Source of the DNA: Limanda limanda
Taxonomy: Eukaryota > Chordata > Actinopteri > Pleuronectiformes > Pleuronectidae
Assembly (NCBI RefSeq): GCF_963576545.1
Contig: NC_083644.1
Span: 23,573,893-23,637,892, forward strand
Reading direction: 5' to 3'
Length of the DNA stretch: 64,000 nt
The position numbers and the translations under genes are program-made. Below, in pieces: positions 13,516-23,091 of this stretch (position 1 is the stretch's first letter; each line of letters opens with the position of its first letter). The notes under the pieces are model-generated. The model had not been told where the DNA came from. It saw only the letters and a list, made by a program, of their open reading frames with translations, and searched no databases.

Positions 13516-14345
13516 ATTACCCACACCCTCAGTCTGTTTTTTTCTCTGTAACAGGAATTCATTGATTTGGTTACACACACATTAATGTTTAAAGTCATTG
13601 ACATTAAAGTTAAATGTTAATAAATCACATAAAGTCATAGCAACTTCACTTAAGCAAATGTTCTGCTCCTTCATAAAATGTCAACATCCCTCTTTAAATA
13701 ATAATAAGAACACAAAGTAAAATCATTGTGTCTGCAGCAATTCTCCAAACCAACAACTGGAAAAGCAACATCAGAAATTCCACTAATAAATCAAATCAGA
13801 TCAGATCAAAAAAGTGTAATGATTGAGGTACTGCCAATAATAGTAGTATGCTGTTTGTGAGCAGGTATATTGTAAATTGAAACAAGTTCAGTTGTTATTA
13901 TAATCCACAATCACGATACAAGATGTGGTCTCAGCAGTGATCCCGGATCTGGAATGATATTAACAGGTTTTGATAAAACATAAATGTGATGAAGAAGAAG
14001 AGGAGGAGAGAGAAGCTCCGAGATAAAACATTTTCTTTCAAGTGGAAAGTGATAAGAAATTAGGTTTAATAAATTGATTGCACCAACCCTTTCCCTGGGG
14101 GATCTAACCAAGTGATTGATAGTTTATTATCAGGGTGAAACACGGAGCTTGTGCAGCTGATGCGTTTGCTCTTTGGACATCGAGGCATCGGTTTCACAGA
14201 GCCATGTTCTCCATCCTCATTGTCAGCGTGTAACATCACCTCTGATCCAAATGTCAGCAGGTGGTGTTCTCTTGCATTCACAGGTAAAACGTCAGATCAG
14301 TGATCTGGTTTGACAAAATGGGTCACTGCCTCTGTGAATTCATCA
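13516..14345. other. Intergenic, no gene seen
   Basis: AT-rich sequence without recognisable exons or repeats, ending at the hAT target-site duplication. Confidence 0.6.
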
Positions 14346-14711
14346 TTCATAACCAGGGGTGGACTGGCCATCTGGCATACCGGGCATAATCCCGGTGGGC
14401 CGTTGACCCAATGTGGGCCGGTCTGGTCCGCTATGTTGTTGTTGTTTTTTTTTTTCTCTTCTTCCTCTCTAAATTCCCTCCAATTGGGCCGGCCAATTGG
14501 CTACAGAGGGCTAGCAGTGTGTTGCCAGCATCGACACATATTATTGGTCTATTGTTTGTCATTGTCAATCAATCATGGGCTTACAGGCTCAGAGAGCCCT
14601 GACAGTGCTGTCAATCACAACACAAACCAGGGGGGGGGGGGGGGGCGGGACCTCATGGCATTGGCGGGGGAGTCGCGGGACGGGCTGCTGCTGAGACAGA
14701 AACTTAACTTA

Positions 14712-14915
14712 ATGGATAATAAGAGTAAAAAAACGCCCGGGTGGCGCTGAGAAGCATCGGGAAAAAAAGCAGAAGTCTCTGGAGGTGGAGGCTGCTAAAT
14801 GTGCCAAACTGACGGACCTATGTGGTGCCGGGTTCACCAGCCCAGCAGCAGCAGGTGCGCCGGGAGACGAGCGAGGAGGACTCGACAATGATGAGCGAGT
14901 GGAGGCAGACATGTG
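14712..14915 (+). pseudogene. Decayed N-terminus of hAT transposase
   Basis: Starts ATG GAT AAT AAG and reads MDNKSKKTPG. It then needs a one-base shift, where it continues GAEKHREKKQKSLEVEAAKC and AKLTDLCGAGFTSPAAAG before meeting a stop. The lysine-rich start resembles the N-termini of vertebrate hAT/ZMYM1-like transposases. No zinc finger, DDE-like catalytic core or dimerisation domain remains. Confidence 0.6.
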
Positions 14916-15120
14916 AGCGCGCATTTTCAATTTTCAATACATTCTCCAAACTGGCTCGTTACTTGAGCAGCGGAGGTTGGCGTCGCACGCCTCTACCCAC
15001 GGCACACCTCTCTCTCTCTCTCTCTCTCTCACTCGCTGCCCCCTTCCTCCTGAGATGTGCAGGTCCGGTGGCGTGTTTGCCGTTGGGGGGTGGGGGGGGT
15101 GCAGCGCGAGAGGTTGGTCT

Positions 15121-15178
15121 ATCCCTCCGCAGGTTCACCTTCAGAAATCTTGTTACGACTTTTACTTCCTCTAGAATA
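15121..15178 (-). pseudogene. 3'-terminal fragment of 18S rRNA inside the hAT element
   Basis: The minus strand reads as the end of eukaryotic 18S rRNA. Diagnostic blocks on the plus strand are CCGCAGGTTCACCT and CTTGTTACGACTTTTACTTC followed by CTCTAGA, the complement of the universally conserved GTCGTAACAAGG...GGTGAACCTGCGG tail. About 50 of 55 positions agree with the recalled vertebrate sequence. The match stops at the natural 3' end of 18S. It is far too short to function and is surrounded by transposon sequence. Confidence 0.88.
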
Positions 15179-15683
15179 GGATAAGAGATAGTGTCTTATT
15201 TTGTGTGCCTATAGTATAGTGGTTATACTGTGGTTTATTAATGTTCTTGGGCAGACACAAGAGGCACTTGTTTATAGTTAATTAGAAGTTCAGATGCACT
15301 GGTCCATTACTATTTGAACCTCAGCATCTAGGGTTCAAAATTGGTAAAATTATACATTATATGCATATTGTTGTTGTAATTTTTCAGTCAGTTGAGTTAA
15401 ATCTTGAGGAGAAACATTTTGGGTTGTTTTGTGTCTGTATAGACCTACTATAAAAAGAGCTTTGCATTTTTAATTTTAGTTCTTGTACTTTTGATACTTA
15501 AGTACATTTCAACACCAGATACTTTTGATACTTAAGTACTTTTAATATGAGCTACTTTAAGACATTTAGAAGACATAAGTTACGTCAATTTAATGGCAGA
15601 TGTGCTCGGCTAATTATGTGGGCCGGTCTGAGCCAAAAAATGCCCGGGCCGTTTTGTTCTCCCAGTCCAGCCCTGTTCATAAC

Positions 15684-17614
15684 GTATGTGGAATTTTGTG
15701 GTTTTGAGGCGTTTGCAGGTCAGTCCAGAACAGAAACATGCTGAGAATCATTACAAGCCGCCTGCTCTCAGTCTGTTTGCTTTTGGGGGATAACTCTGTC
15801 ACTGACTGTTGCTTCATCTGATTGATCTCCTCACACTTCCACAGTGGCTCAGGTAATCCATTAACACAGGGAGGATGGTAAGTAATATCTTATTGGGCTG
15901 AAATGCATTCGTATGACAGTGAGCAGAGCCTGGAGGGTGTAATCTGCAGCACTCGCCTCACATCCTTTTTTTTCCCCGTCCTCCGAGAGGCTTTTCGTCA
16001 CAGCTGCAGAGGGAGGAGCACGAGGCCTTGCTTTTAGCCGTCTGCCCACCTAAAAGTGAGTTCATCATTAACTCAGCCAGGCTAAGTGCCTTCTCCAGGC
16101 AGGCAAACATCCACTCTGTAAACACTTCTCCCCATCATTTTTTCCCCCTTTGTTGCTTCTTGAGGAGGCAGACAGGAAAGAGAAAGAATGTGTGAACTCT
16201 GACCCAGCTGAAGATGGTACGCGCTTGCCATCTTTTCAAACGGATAAACCGGTCCAACATGTGCGGTTTGCACGCCGAGTGATACTGAAGGCATCACCCC
16301 TGAAGAGAAGAGCAAGATGGAGTGGGAGGAGAGACAGGAGGTTACAGTTCAAGGGAAAGAATGAGGGAGGGATGGATGGTGACGGGAAATGAGGCTGTGT
16401 TGAGGACATCCTGTGCATGGTGTGCCCACCTGGCCTTCAACAGATATCTCTGTCAGCTCATACAAAATGGAGCTGGGAGTGGAGATAAGGCAGCCCTGAA
16501 GGGTTCATTACTTGAGAGAGGTTCTTGCTGTTCTTCGAGTTTGTTGTGCTGTACAGATCCATTACGTTGCAGACATAAATAAAGATCAATATACAGGGCA
16601 TTTTGTGTGAGTGAGTGAGTGAGTGAGCGGGTGAGTGGTTCAGCATTTGCAAAATGAGTCTTTAGGCCATCCTTTAGCTCACACACTCCCTCATCCTCCT
16701 CTCTTTCCTCAAAAGCTCTTTTGGCTCTTGATAAGAAGACTTGAAGCCACAATTGAAACCAGATGAAAAGGGACACAAGCGAACGGTGCATCGTCGTGTC
16801 TGCGTCTAACTTCCTCTCATTATCCAATAAGAGAGCAGTAGTAGTCAGCGTCCTATTATCCGAGCGACGGACCGGCATGTCAGCGGTGCCCTAAAATCCC
16901 CAGAGGACAGGGAGACATAAACAGAGAGCAAAGTTTAGACTCACAATCACACATGCCTAGGCCGATTCAAACAGGAGTCTGCACCGGGCCTTTTTAGTGA
17001 AACTCTAGAGCGCAGCAGCTCCAGGCGTGGTATGTCGATTGTAAACACAGCCAGGAGGAGGCAGGGACAAGTGGAGGAGGATCCACTCTGCTGTCTGGAG
17101 GAGGAGGACAAAGTGGAAGAAGCATGACATCATCTGTAACAGATTACACACCAGACAGCTACACCTACAAATTCCATTATTAAATTTATATCATCATAGT
17201 AGCTAATCATTTTGCCCTCTCGACCAATGTCAGCAAGGATTGGTCTCAGCCCAGTGAACCTCAAAGAATAAGCCAGTATAGAAAATGAATGTTAGAATAT
17301 AGGGTTGATGGTCCGAAGTGAAGGATAAAGTGCTAAACACACCCAGTGGTTTTACAAGGTAACTCTATCTTAGAGATTTGTGTTATTGTGAGACACATGT
17401 GAGGTGTGTTCAAGGATGTAGCAGCTGCAACAAGTTCACACTGTGTTTGACGGTGAAACAAATGGTCCAAACACGTGCTGATCCACCGCAGACTGTTAGG
17501 AACATGTTTATGATTTGACATATGAAGTGTAGTCAGGTTAAACCCTGAGCTGTGCCTGAAAAAAGACATGCTTTGTCATCTGAGATGTGGATATGCAGAG
17601 AACACACACACACA

Positions 17615-17647
<33 letters not shown>

Positions 17648-18035
17648 CAAAATAGATATATGGCTGTTGTGTTTCCAGGACAACAAACACTGAGAAGATC
17701 ATTTTACTATAATAAAGTTCCAAAAAAAAATCGAGAGGTGAAGCCTTCATGCTCTGCATGTCTATCATATGATCATATAAGGCCAATTCAAACAGTTGAT
17801 TAAATTATCTTCGTAGATGAAGTTACATTTCTTCCCATCTAGAAATAAAATGCAACAAAAAATTCCAAATTCTTGTATTTCTTCCATTCTATATTGTTTC
17901 TGGGTTCTTATTACAATAATAACACTGTGTTATATGACACTGATAAGAGCAATGGATGTAGTCGCTACATTTGGACTCATATCGGATCCTTGTCACAAGA
18001 TCCATTCATAGTTTATGAACCTGTATTTGGTTCAA
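15684..18035. other. Intergenic, no gene seen
   Basis: Contains a GAGT-type tetranucleotide run at 16605-16636 and a CA microsatellite at 17603-17646. The stretch 16080-16900 is GC-balanced and not obviously repetitive, so it is a candidate place for regulatory DNA. No exon could be assembled. Confidence 0.55.
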
Positions 18036-18039
18036 CCCA

Positions 18040-18400
18040 GGTACTAAATCATCATGTTACATTACATTTCATTTAGCTGAAGCTTTTATCCTAAGCGATT
18101 TACAATAAGTGCATTCAACCAGGAGGGTACAAACCCAGAACAACAAGAACCAAGAAAGTACAATTTTCTTCAAGAAAGCCAAACTTCAAAGTGCTATCAG
18201 TAAGTGCCATATAGGTGCTGAGGCAGCAACAAGCCGATTGGCAGATGCAGAGCGGAGTGGACGGGCTAGTGGGTAACGTTTGACCATATCCTGTATGTAG
18301 ACTCGACACAATCCGTTCGCAGCATGGTACACAAGTGCTAGTGTTTTGGAACAGGTGCGGGCAGCCACAGGTAACTAGTGAAGGGAGCGGAGGTTCGGTA
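18040..18400 (+). repeat. Dispersed teleost repeat (TTACATTTCATTTAGCTGA type)
   Basis: Starts with TTACATTACATTTCATTTAG, continues through GCTTTTATCCTAAGCGATTT and ACAATAAGTGCATTCAACC, and further on has ACAGGTGCGGGCAGCCACAG. These phrases recur across teleost genomes. The class is not certain; no coding part remains. Confidence 0.65.
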
Positions 18401-18564
18401 ATAAACAATTTAAATTCTCAGACCTAATTTCATGTTATTCAGCATCTCTTCATATGAAGGTTTTATCCTGTTCATGTCCCTCTCTTCTTTCTCCCACTGT
18501 CTCTCTCTCTCTGTTCTCTCCCCTCTTTTCCATCCACCTCTCCTCTCAAGCCCATTTTGCTCCA

Positions 18565-18770
18565 TTCACCCCAACCAGTCGAGGCAGATGGACGCCCACA
18601 TCGATTCTGGTTCTGTTCGAGGTTTTTCTTCTCTCCACAGTCCCCAACGTGTTTGCTTATAGTTGGAACTGTTAAATGTCTCTACAACATTTTAAGGTTT
18701 TGACTTCAAAATGCCTTGAAATAATATATCATGTGATTTGGCGCTTTAGAAAGTAAAACGTAATTGTATT
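18565..18770 (+). repeat. Dispersed teleost repeat (GTCGAGGCAGATGGACGCCC type)
   Basis: The blocks CCAGTCGAGGCAGATGGACG, TCTGGTTCTGTTCGAGGTTT, GTTGGAACTGTTAAATGTCT, CTTGAAATAATATATCATG and GATTTGGCGCTTTAG follow the order of a familiar fish repeat 3' end. Mildly degenerate. Confidence 0.65.
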
Positions 18771-19239
18771 TTTTCACACAAAAAAACGGAGAATACTACT
18801 GCTACTTTTCTGCAGACATGAATGATGTGCAAGAACCATCTGTTTAGCATATACCACACACATGCACATATAGGCTACAAGTAGTTTTTGCATTAGATAT
18901 AGATTTATTTTCAGTTTGCATTTTCAACACAGTTATGATCTTCCCTCTTTATGGCATAAAAGCCTGTGTTGCCTTATTTTATCTGTCAGATTGTGGCGGG
19001 GTCTCTCTTAAAAACTCTTTTAAACCTTTAGCCCCTCCCACCGGGCTTAATTACTAACTCAGACACAGTTATCTGCAAAACCAGTGCTTGAAACAAAAAT
19101 AAGAGTTTACACTGACCTCTTTACATGTCACCAAATAAATCATCTTTAAACAAATCAAATGACTTGTATATACAAAACGGTATCAACCATAAACAGTACA
19201 ACTCTTATTAATTATCTTTAGAAAAAAACACAACAGGAG

Positions 19240-19320
19240 AATATTTAAATAAACCGGAAGTTGTGCCCGGTTTGTTTCCGCTAACTGGCGAGATGAGCGC
19301 GCCGTGTCCTTAAACCGCTG
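19240..19320 (+). promoter_or_regulatory. Promoter and non-coding exon 1 of the coiled-coil gene
   Basis: An ETS/GABPA-type box, ACCGGAAGT, at 19252-19260 sits in a local CpG cluster. It is followed about 60 bp later by a near-consensus donor, CCGCTG then GTAAGTAC, at 19321. ETS boxes at this spacing mark housekeeping-type initiation. The exon carries only a short upstream frame (ATGAGCGCGCCGTGTCCTTAA at 19293-19313). The matching acceptor is at 20317-20318. Confidence 0.55.
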
Positions 19321-19336
19321 GTAAGTACACCGTTTT

Positions 19337-19408
19337 GTTTGTGTGTGTGTGTGTGAGAGAGTGTGTGTGTGCGTGCGTGCGTGTGCGTGCGTGTGTGTGT
19401 TTGTGTGT
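19337..19408. repeat. Interrupted (GT)n microsatellite
   Basis: GT dinucleotides interrupted by GAGAGA and GC steps, just inside the first intron of the coiled-coil gene. Confidence 0.9.
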
Positions 19409-19930
19409 AACCCAGATGCAGAGCTGAAGCGTGTGCACCTTCGGTCGGCCCAGCGCTAAACAGAGTAGATGATGGTTAGATAGTGATCAACTAGGACCTG
19501 TAACAGAAAGAGTGACAACATCGGCGTGTGTGTGGCTGTGTGTGCATGTGTGTGAAATGTGTGCCGCTCCGTCACACAGATATTCAAAGACAGGATTAAC
19601 TGTGGTAAATTAATGATGTTTTATGATCCAGCTAAAACAGTGAGCAAAGAGGAAACTTTCATCAAATGTAAATCATGCATTGGAAAGGTGGACCCATTTA
19701 CAGCATATAACAGCTGCACTTTAACTTATTTTATGAGGCATTAACTTGCAATTTTGACACATTTGAATGTGAAAAAATAATAACGAGTGGCTACCATGAG
19801 GAGAGGGAGCCATGTAATCATCACAGAGACCAAAGAGAGCCTGTCTGTCTGAGGAGGGTTTTCAGTCCCAGGAGAGATTTTACAGGAAAAGACTTTCAAC
19901 ATTCCAGCAAGTGTGTCAGTTAATTTACTG

Positions 19931-20000
<70 letters not shown>

Positions 20001-20018
20001 CACACACACACACACACT
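19931..20018. repeat. (CA)n microsatellite
   Basis: About 43 CA units with one CG interruption, in the intron of the coiled-coil gene. Confidence 0.97.
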
Positions 20019-20029
20019 TATGTCTCCAT

Positions 20030-20160
20030 GACACCTAGCCTAAGTTTAAACTGACTCCAACATCAAACTAAACCTAAACTTAACCTTGAATTAACCTTAA
20101 AGAAGACAAATTTAGGTCCCCATTACATCAGCTATACCTGGACCACACGCACAAACATCA
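20030..20160. repeat. CCTAA-rich dispersed fish repeat, fragment 1
   Basis: Telomere-like CCTAA/CTTAA phrases followed by GGTCCCCATTACATC. The order, including the neighbouring CA run, matches a common teleost repeat. A second fragment of the family lies at 21545-21865 on the other side of the coiled-coil CDS, a third at about 32175-32275 in opposite orientation. Confidence 0.5.
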
Positions 20161-20343
20161 AAGAAACATTGACATGAAATGGCTTTGATGAAATGGCTTT
20201 GAACTTGAACATTCTAGATACTAGAATCTAGAACATATTATAAAAATATATATGACTACAGCATCTTACTCAAACCTCCTACTTTCCTACTGATTACCTT
20301 GTGGTTTACAATTGTCAGGAGGAAAAGATTCAAACTGATCACC

Positions 20344-21192
20344 ATGGACTACATCGGAAGAACTGCTGGACAGGTCAAAGCTCGGTACAAATGCAGGGAT
20401 TGCCGGGCCTTTCAACGAGATGTCAGTTATCTTGAGCATCTGTTGGGCAAGCAGAGAGCCCGTGGTCGCCAACAAAGAGCGTGGACACTCCGTCTTTGCC
20501 AAGCGCTGGATGAGGCCCACGAAAAGTTGGCCCAATGGCAACCCCTGGAAGAAAGCTCCTGCAATGCGGATGAAGAAATATGGCAGCCTGAGGATTGGGA
20601 GGAGGAGAGTGACTGGGATGAAGACGCAGAGCAGCCTGAGGATTGCGAAGATGACAGTGAAACCCTCAGCAATACAAATATCCTCACTGAGACCACCGAG
20701 CAGAACCAGGAGACAGACCTCCACAGATATTACAAGGAGATGCAGGAGGCTTATATAATCAACCAGCAGCGGTTTGCTTCGGAGCTGCAGTTTGAGAGGA
20801 GCACAAACAACGCTCTCCTAGAGGAACTGGAGAAACTAAGAGCTTCAAACAATGAGATCTTTCAAAGGTATGAAGCGGACAACCTCAGAGCCTGGCAGCA
20901 GGCCAACCACCTGAAGGCTGAGCTTGAGAAAGCATTCAAGTCTCAGATGCACACCTTCCAGGCTGAGCAGCACCTCCTCCGTCTGCAGATAACGGAGGAG
21001 ATGAGATGTCTCCGCAAAAGTGCTGCTGAGGAGAAAATGCTTCTGCAGAGAGAAGTGAAGGAACTTACTTCGCAACTCTCACTGAAGAAGGAGAGAGAGG
21101 ATGTCAAGCATCAGGAGTGGCAGGAGGAAAAGGGTGAGGAGCAGCAGGAGAAAGAGGAGGAGAAACTGTACATGAAGATAAAACTGTACTGA
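20344..21192 (+). CDS. Unrecognised acidic coiled-coil protein, single-exon CDS
   Basis: I chose the ATG at 20344 (context CACCATGG, a full Kozak match), not the upstream in-frame ATG at 20299. The latter lies before a good acceptor (TTTACAATTGTCAG, AG at 20317-20318) and would be intronic. The product is 282 residues. Residues 1-65 are basic, with a CxxC-like pair (YKCRDC) and an RARGRQQRAW stretch. Residues about 75-115 are very acidic (EDWEEESDWDEDAEQPEDCE). Residues about 125-280 are heptad-like Glu/Lys/Leu/Gln, predicted coiled coil, ending KLYMKIKLY. No enzyme or membrane segment is visible. Codon-like composition and length make chance unlikely. After the TGA, another frame reads QESLSDAVPASEPVETELSE and on, so the original C-terminus may have been longer. 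I do not recognise the family; a lineage-specific fish gene or a retrogene is possible. Confidence 0.72.
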   Translation: MDYIGRTAGQVKARYKCRDCRAFQRDVSYLEHLLGKQRARGRQQRAWTLRLCQALDEAHEKLAQWQPLEESSCNADEEIWQPEDWEEESDWDEDAEQPEDCEDDSETLSNTNILTETTEQNQETDLHRYYKEMQEAYIINQQRFASELQFERSTNNALLEELEKLRASNNEIFQRYEADNLRAWQQANHLKAELEKAFKSQMHTFQAEQHLLRLQITEEMRCLRKSAAEEKMLLQREVKELTSQLSLKKEREDVKHQEWQEEKGEEQQEKEEEKLYMKIKLY

Positions 21193-21440
21193 ACAACTAG
21201 CAGGAATCCCTCTCTGATGCCGTCCCTGCTTCAGAACCTGTGGAGACTGAGTTGTCTGAGGAGACGCCTAAAAAGAAGTCTTCAATCTGGAAAAAATCTG
21301 AAAGAATCTTGGACAGAGGAGGAGGAAGAAGCAAAGGGACGCTGCACCTCACAACTCATTCACACCTCACACTTGTTCATCTGTGCTTCTCCTGCATGAA
21401 ATCATATCTGAGAGGAGGAATTCAAAATGTTATATAATGT
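21193..21440 (+). other. Possible displaced C-terminal coding remnant of the coiled-coil gene
   Basis: In the frame one base off the CDS, from 21201 onward, the sequence reads QESLSDAVPASEPVETELSE then ETPKKKSSIWKKSERILDRG. This has the same Glu/Lys/Ser-rich character as the upstream protein. A TAG at 21198-21200 and the frame change separate it. It could be ancestral coding sequence cut off by an indel, or ordinary 3' UTR. Confidence 0.35.
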
Positions 21441-21544
21441 TTATATGTGATGTAACGTACATAATGTTATATGACGTTAACAAATATTAAATATTACAAT
21501 TATCTCTTGCATATTGCTTAATTTAAGAATTGTTCATTAGTTTC

Positions 21545-21865
21545 TCAGTTAAGTTTTTAACCTAACCTAACCTTAACATAAACTGGAACCTTAATCCTAC
21601 CTAACCTATAACATACATTAAGCTATTTACAACCCTACTAGTTTCTTAATGCTAACCTTTCACTTAACCTTTTAGCCCTTAACTTGAAACTAACGCCCAA
21701 CTGTAAAAACACATCTTCACATTAAAATATAATGACACATGCTTTATAGGGACTTGTTCTTTTTCCTCATGTTGAAGACAAGTCCTCATAATGCTGCTCT
21801 ATAAACAGATCGAGGTCCTCACAAAAGCAGCAATACATGGACCACACAAACACACACGATACTCA
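21545..21865. repeat. CCTAA-rich dispersed fish repeat, fragment 2
   Basis: Begins AACCTAACCTAACCTTAAC and later has GACAAGTCCTCATAATG and GAGGTCCTCACAAAAGC followed by a short CA run, the usual order in a widespread teleost repeat. Considerably decayed. Confidence 0.55.
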
Positions 21866-22420
21866 GATTCCTGGAGAAACATTCATTGGCATAAACCCCA
21901 TTTTACTGGAATGAAAAACACCATTCTGATATTATAAAATAATGTTTCATTGACATTAACACAAGCACATTAAGAGTGAAACTGTTGTTAGCGAGGATCC
22001 AAATATTCAGTTCTTTGCTCCCAACCACATCAGTTGTGGCAATGTATTAGGCTGCTGTGAGGAGAATAAGGCATGCAAACACTACTCCCTGCCGGCCAAA
22101 GAGGCACACTACAACTAGATATGCAGCATCCCACTAAAACACATTTCAAAAAATGTCTACCTTATGGATTATCATATGGCTAATAATAAATCACGAACGG
22201 TATACCCACTAGCATCTAACAACATCTGATAGTCACAGATTGTTTCGTCTTCATCCATCCTCAATGCTTCTTTCAGATTCATTTTTGGTAACGGCCAGCA
22301 GATTATTCTGAATTAAACTTGACATATTTCCACATGTAAAATCTAATTAAAAAAAAATTAGCAGAAATTCTTCTCACATTTTATTTCAGTTTATTACTCT
22401 GGGTATGGCCACCTTTTTCT
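21866..22420. other. Intergenic, no gene seen
   Basis: AT-rich; no exon, RNA gene or clear repeat recognised. Confidence 0.55.
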
Positions 22421-22555
<135 letters not shown>

Positions 22556-22861
22556 AGCTGTTGGTACCATAAAAGACATAGATGATATTTGTTGATGAAT
22601 GCACACACAGTTTGAATAGCACTCTCCTTTAATGAATCTTTCTGTTTGAAAGTGCAGCATTCAGCTTTGGATGTGTGTTTACACTTTCTAGTCCATTTCA
22701 ATGTTTTTGCTGAAACAAAACCAGGTCAGTAGGAATAAAGAAAGAATGACACAGAATCTGCTTTCTCAGTAGATGTCAGGTATGTTTTAATCATGACACA
22801 TTGTCTCTAAACAAATCTCTTCTATCTCAGTAACAATACTTGACACATGTGAGAAGCCTTG

Positions 22862-22867
22862 TTTATT
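22862..22867 (-). terminator. Polyadenylation signal of the unidentified minus-strand gene
   Basis: TTTATT on the plus strand is AATAAA on the minus strand, about 115 nt after the stop codon at 22982-22984, a normal spacing for a short 3' UTR. Confidence 0.45.
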
Positions 22868-22981
22868 TACATGACAGTGGATTGCAGATGTAAAAAGAAG
22901 GCTAACAAGACAAGTATTTAATTACTGTAACACTGAAGCTGATTTTAACTGGTTTTATCAAAGCATCTTAGACAAACCTGC

Positions 22982-23091
22982 TCAGGATACCATCTGCACC
23001 AGCTGCTCGTCTCCATTCACCTTCTCCCAGGCCTCAATGGATAAACTGTCAAGCTGAGCTGCAGACGAGTCAACAAAAGCCACAGGAGGCT
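22982..23091 (-). CDS. Terminal coding exon of an unidentified minus-strand gene
   Basis: The minus strand has an excellent acceptor (TCCCTTCCCCCTACAG) at the upper edge. An open frame of 35 residues then runs to a TGA at 22982-22984: PPVAFVDSSAAQLDSLSIEA then WEKVNGDEQLVQMVS, preceded by a split codon (x-AG). Acceptor, hydrophilic acidic composition and a nearby AATAAA together look like a genuine last exon. The next exon upstream is unsettled. A good donor (AAACCAG then GTGACT) at about 23167 closes an in-frame stretch ending CLKCPKLNILKP, but its acceptor is poor. I do not recognise the protein. It may be a small gene with 5' exons anywhere in 23.2-28.9 kb, or an isolated exon relic. Confidence 0.5.

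Larger units (their letters stand above)
14354..15675 (+). mobile_element. Non-autonomous hAT-type DNA transposon, complete ends
   Basis: Flanked by perfect 8-bp direct duplications TTCATAAC at 14346-14353 and 15676-15683, the length diagnostic of hAT elements. The termini are inverted repeats: left CAGGGGTGGACTGG, right (reverse complement) CAGGGCTGGACTGG, 13 of 14 identical. Subterminal parts also resemble each other in inverse (CCGGGCAT and GGGCCGG blocks). At 1,322 bp it is too short for a transposase of about 600 residues and holds only a broken start of one. It also carries poly-G (14631-14645), a CT run and an 18S rRNA fragment. The intact duplication suggests a fairly recent insertion. 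Confidence 0.93.

Noticed and set aside
15121..15178. Functional rRNA gene
   Set aside because: Only about 55 nt of 18S with several changes, inside a transposon.
20299..20343. Upstream in-frame ATG of the coiled-coil ORF
   Set aside because: It precedes the acceptor at 20317-20318 and would be spliced out; the Kozak ATG at 20344 is better.
20287..20724. 145-residue antisense ORF with hydrophobic stretches opposite the coiled-coil gene
   Set aside because: Complement of a Glu/Lys-rich coiled coil naturally reads as Phe/Leu/Ser-rich; the sense frame has a promoter, splice sites and a Kozak start.
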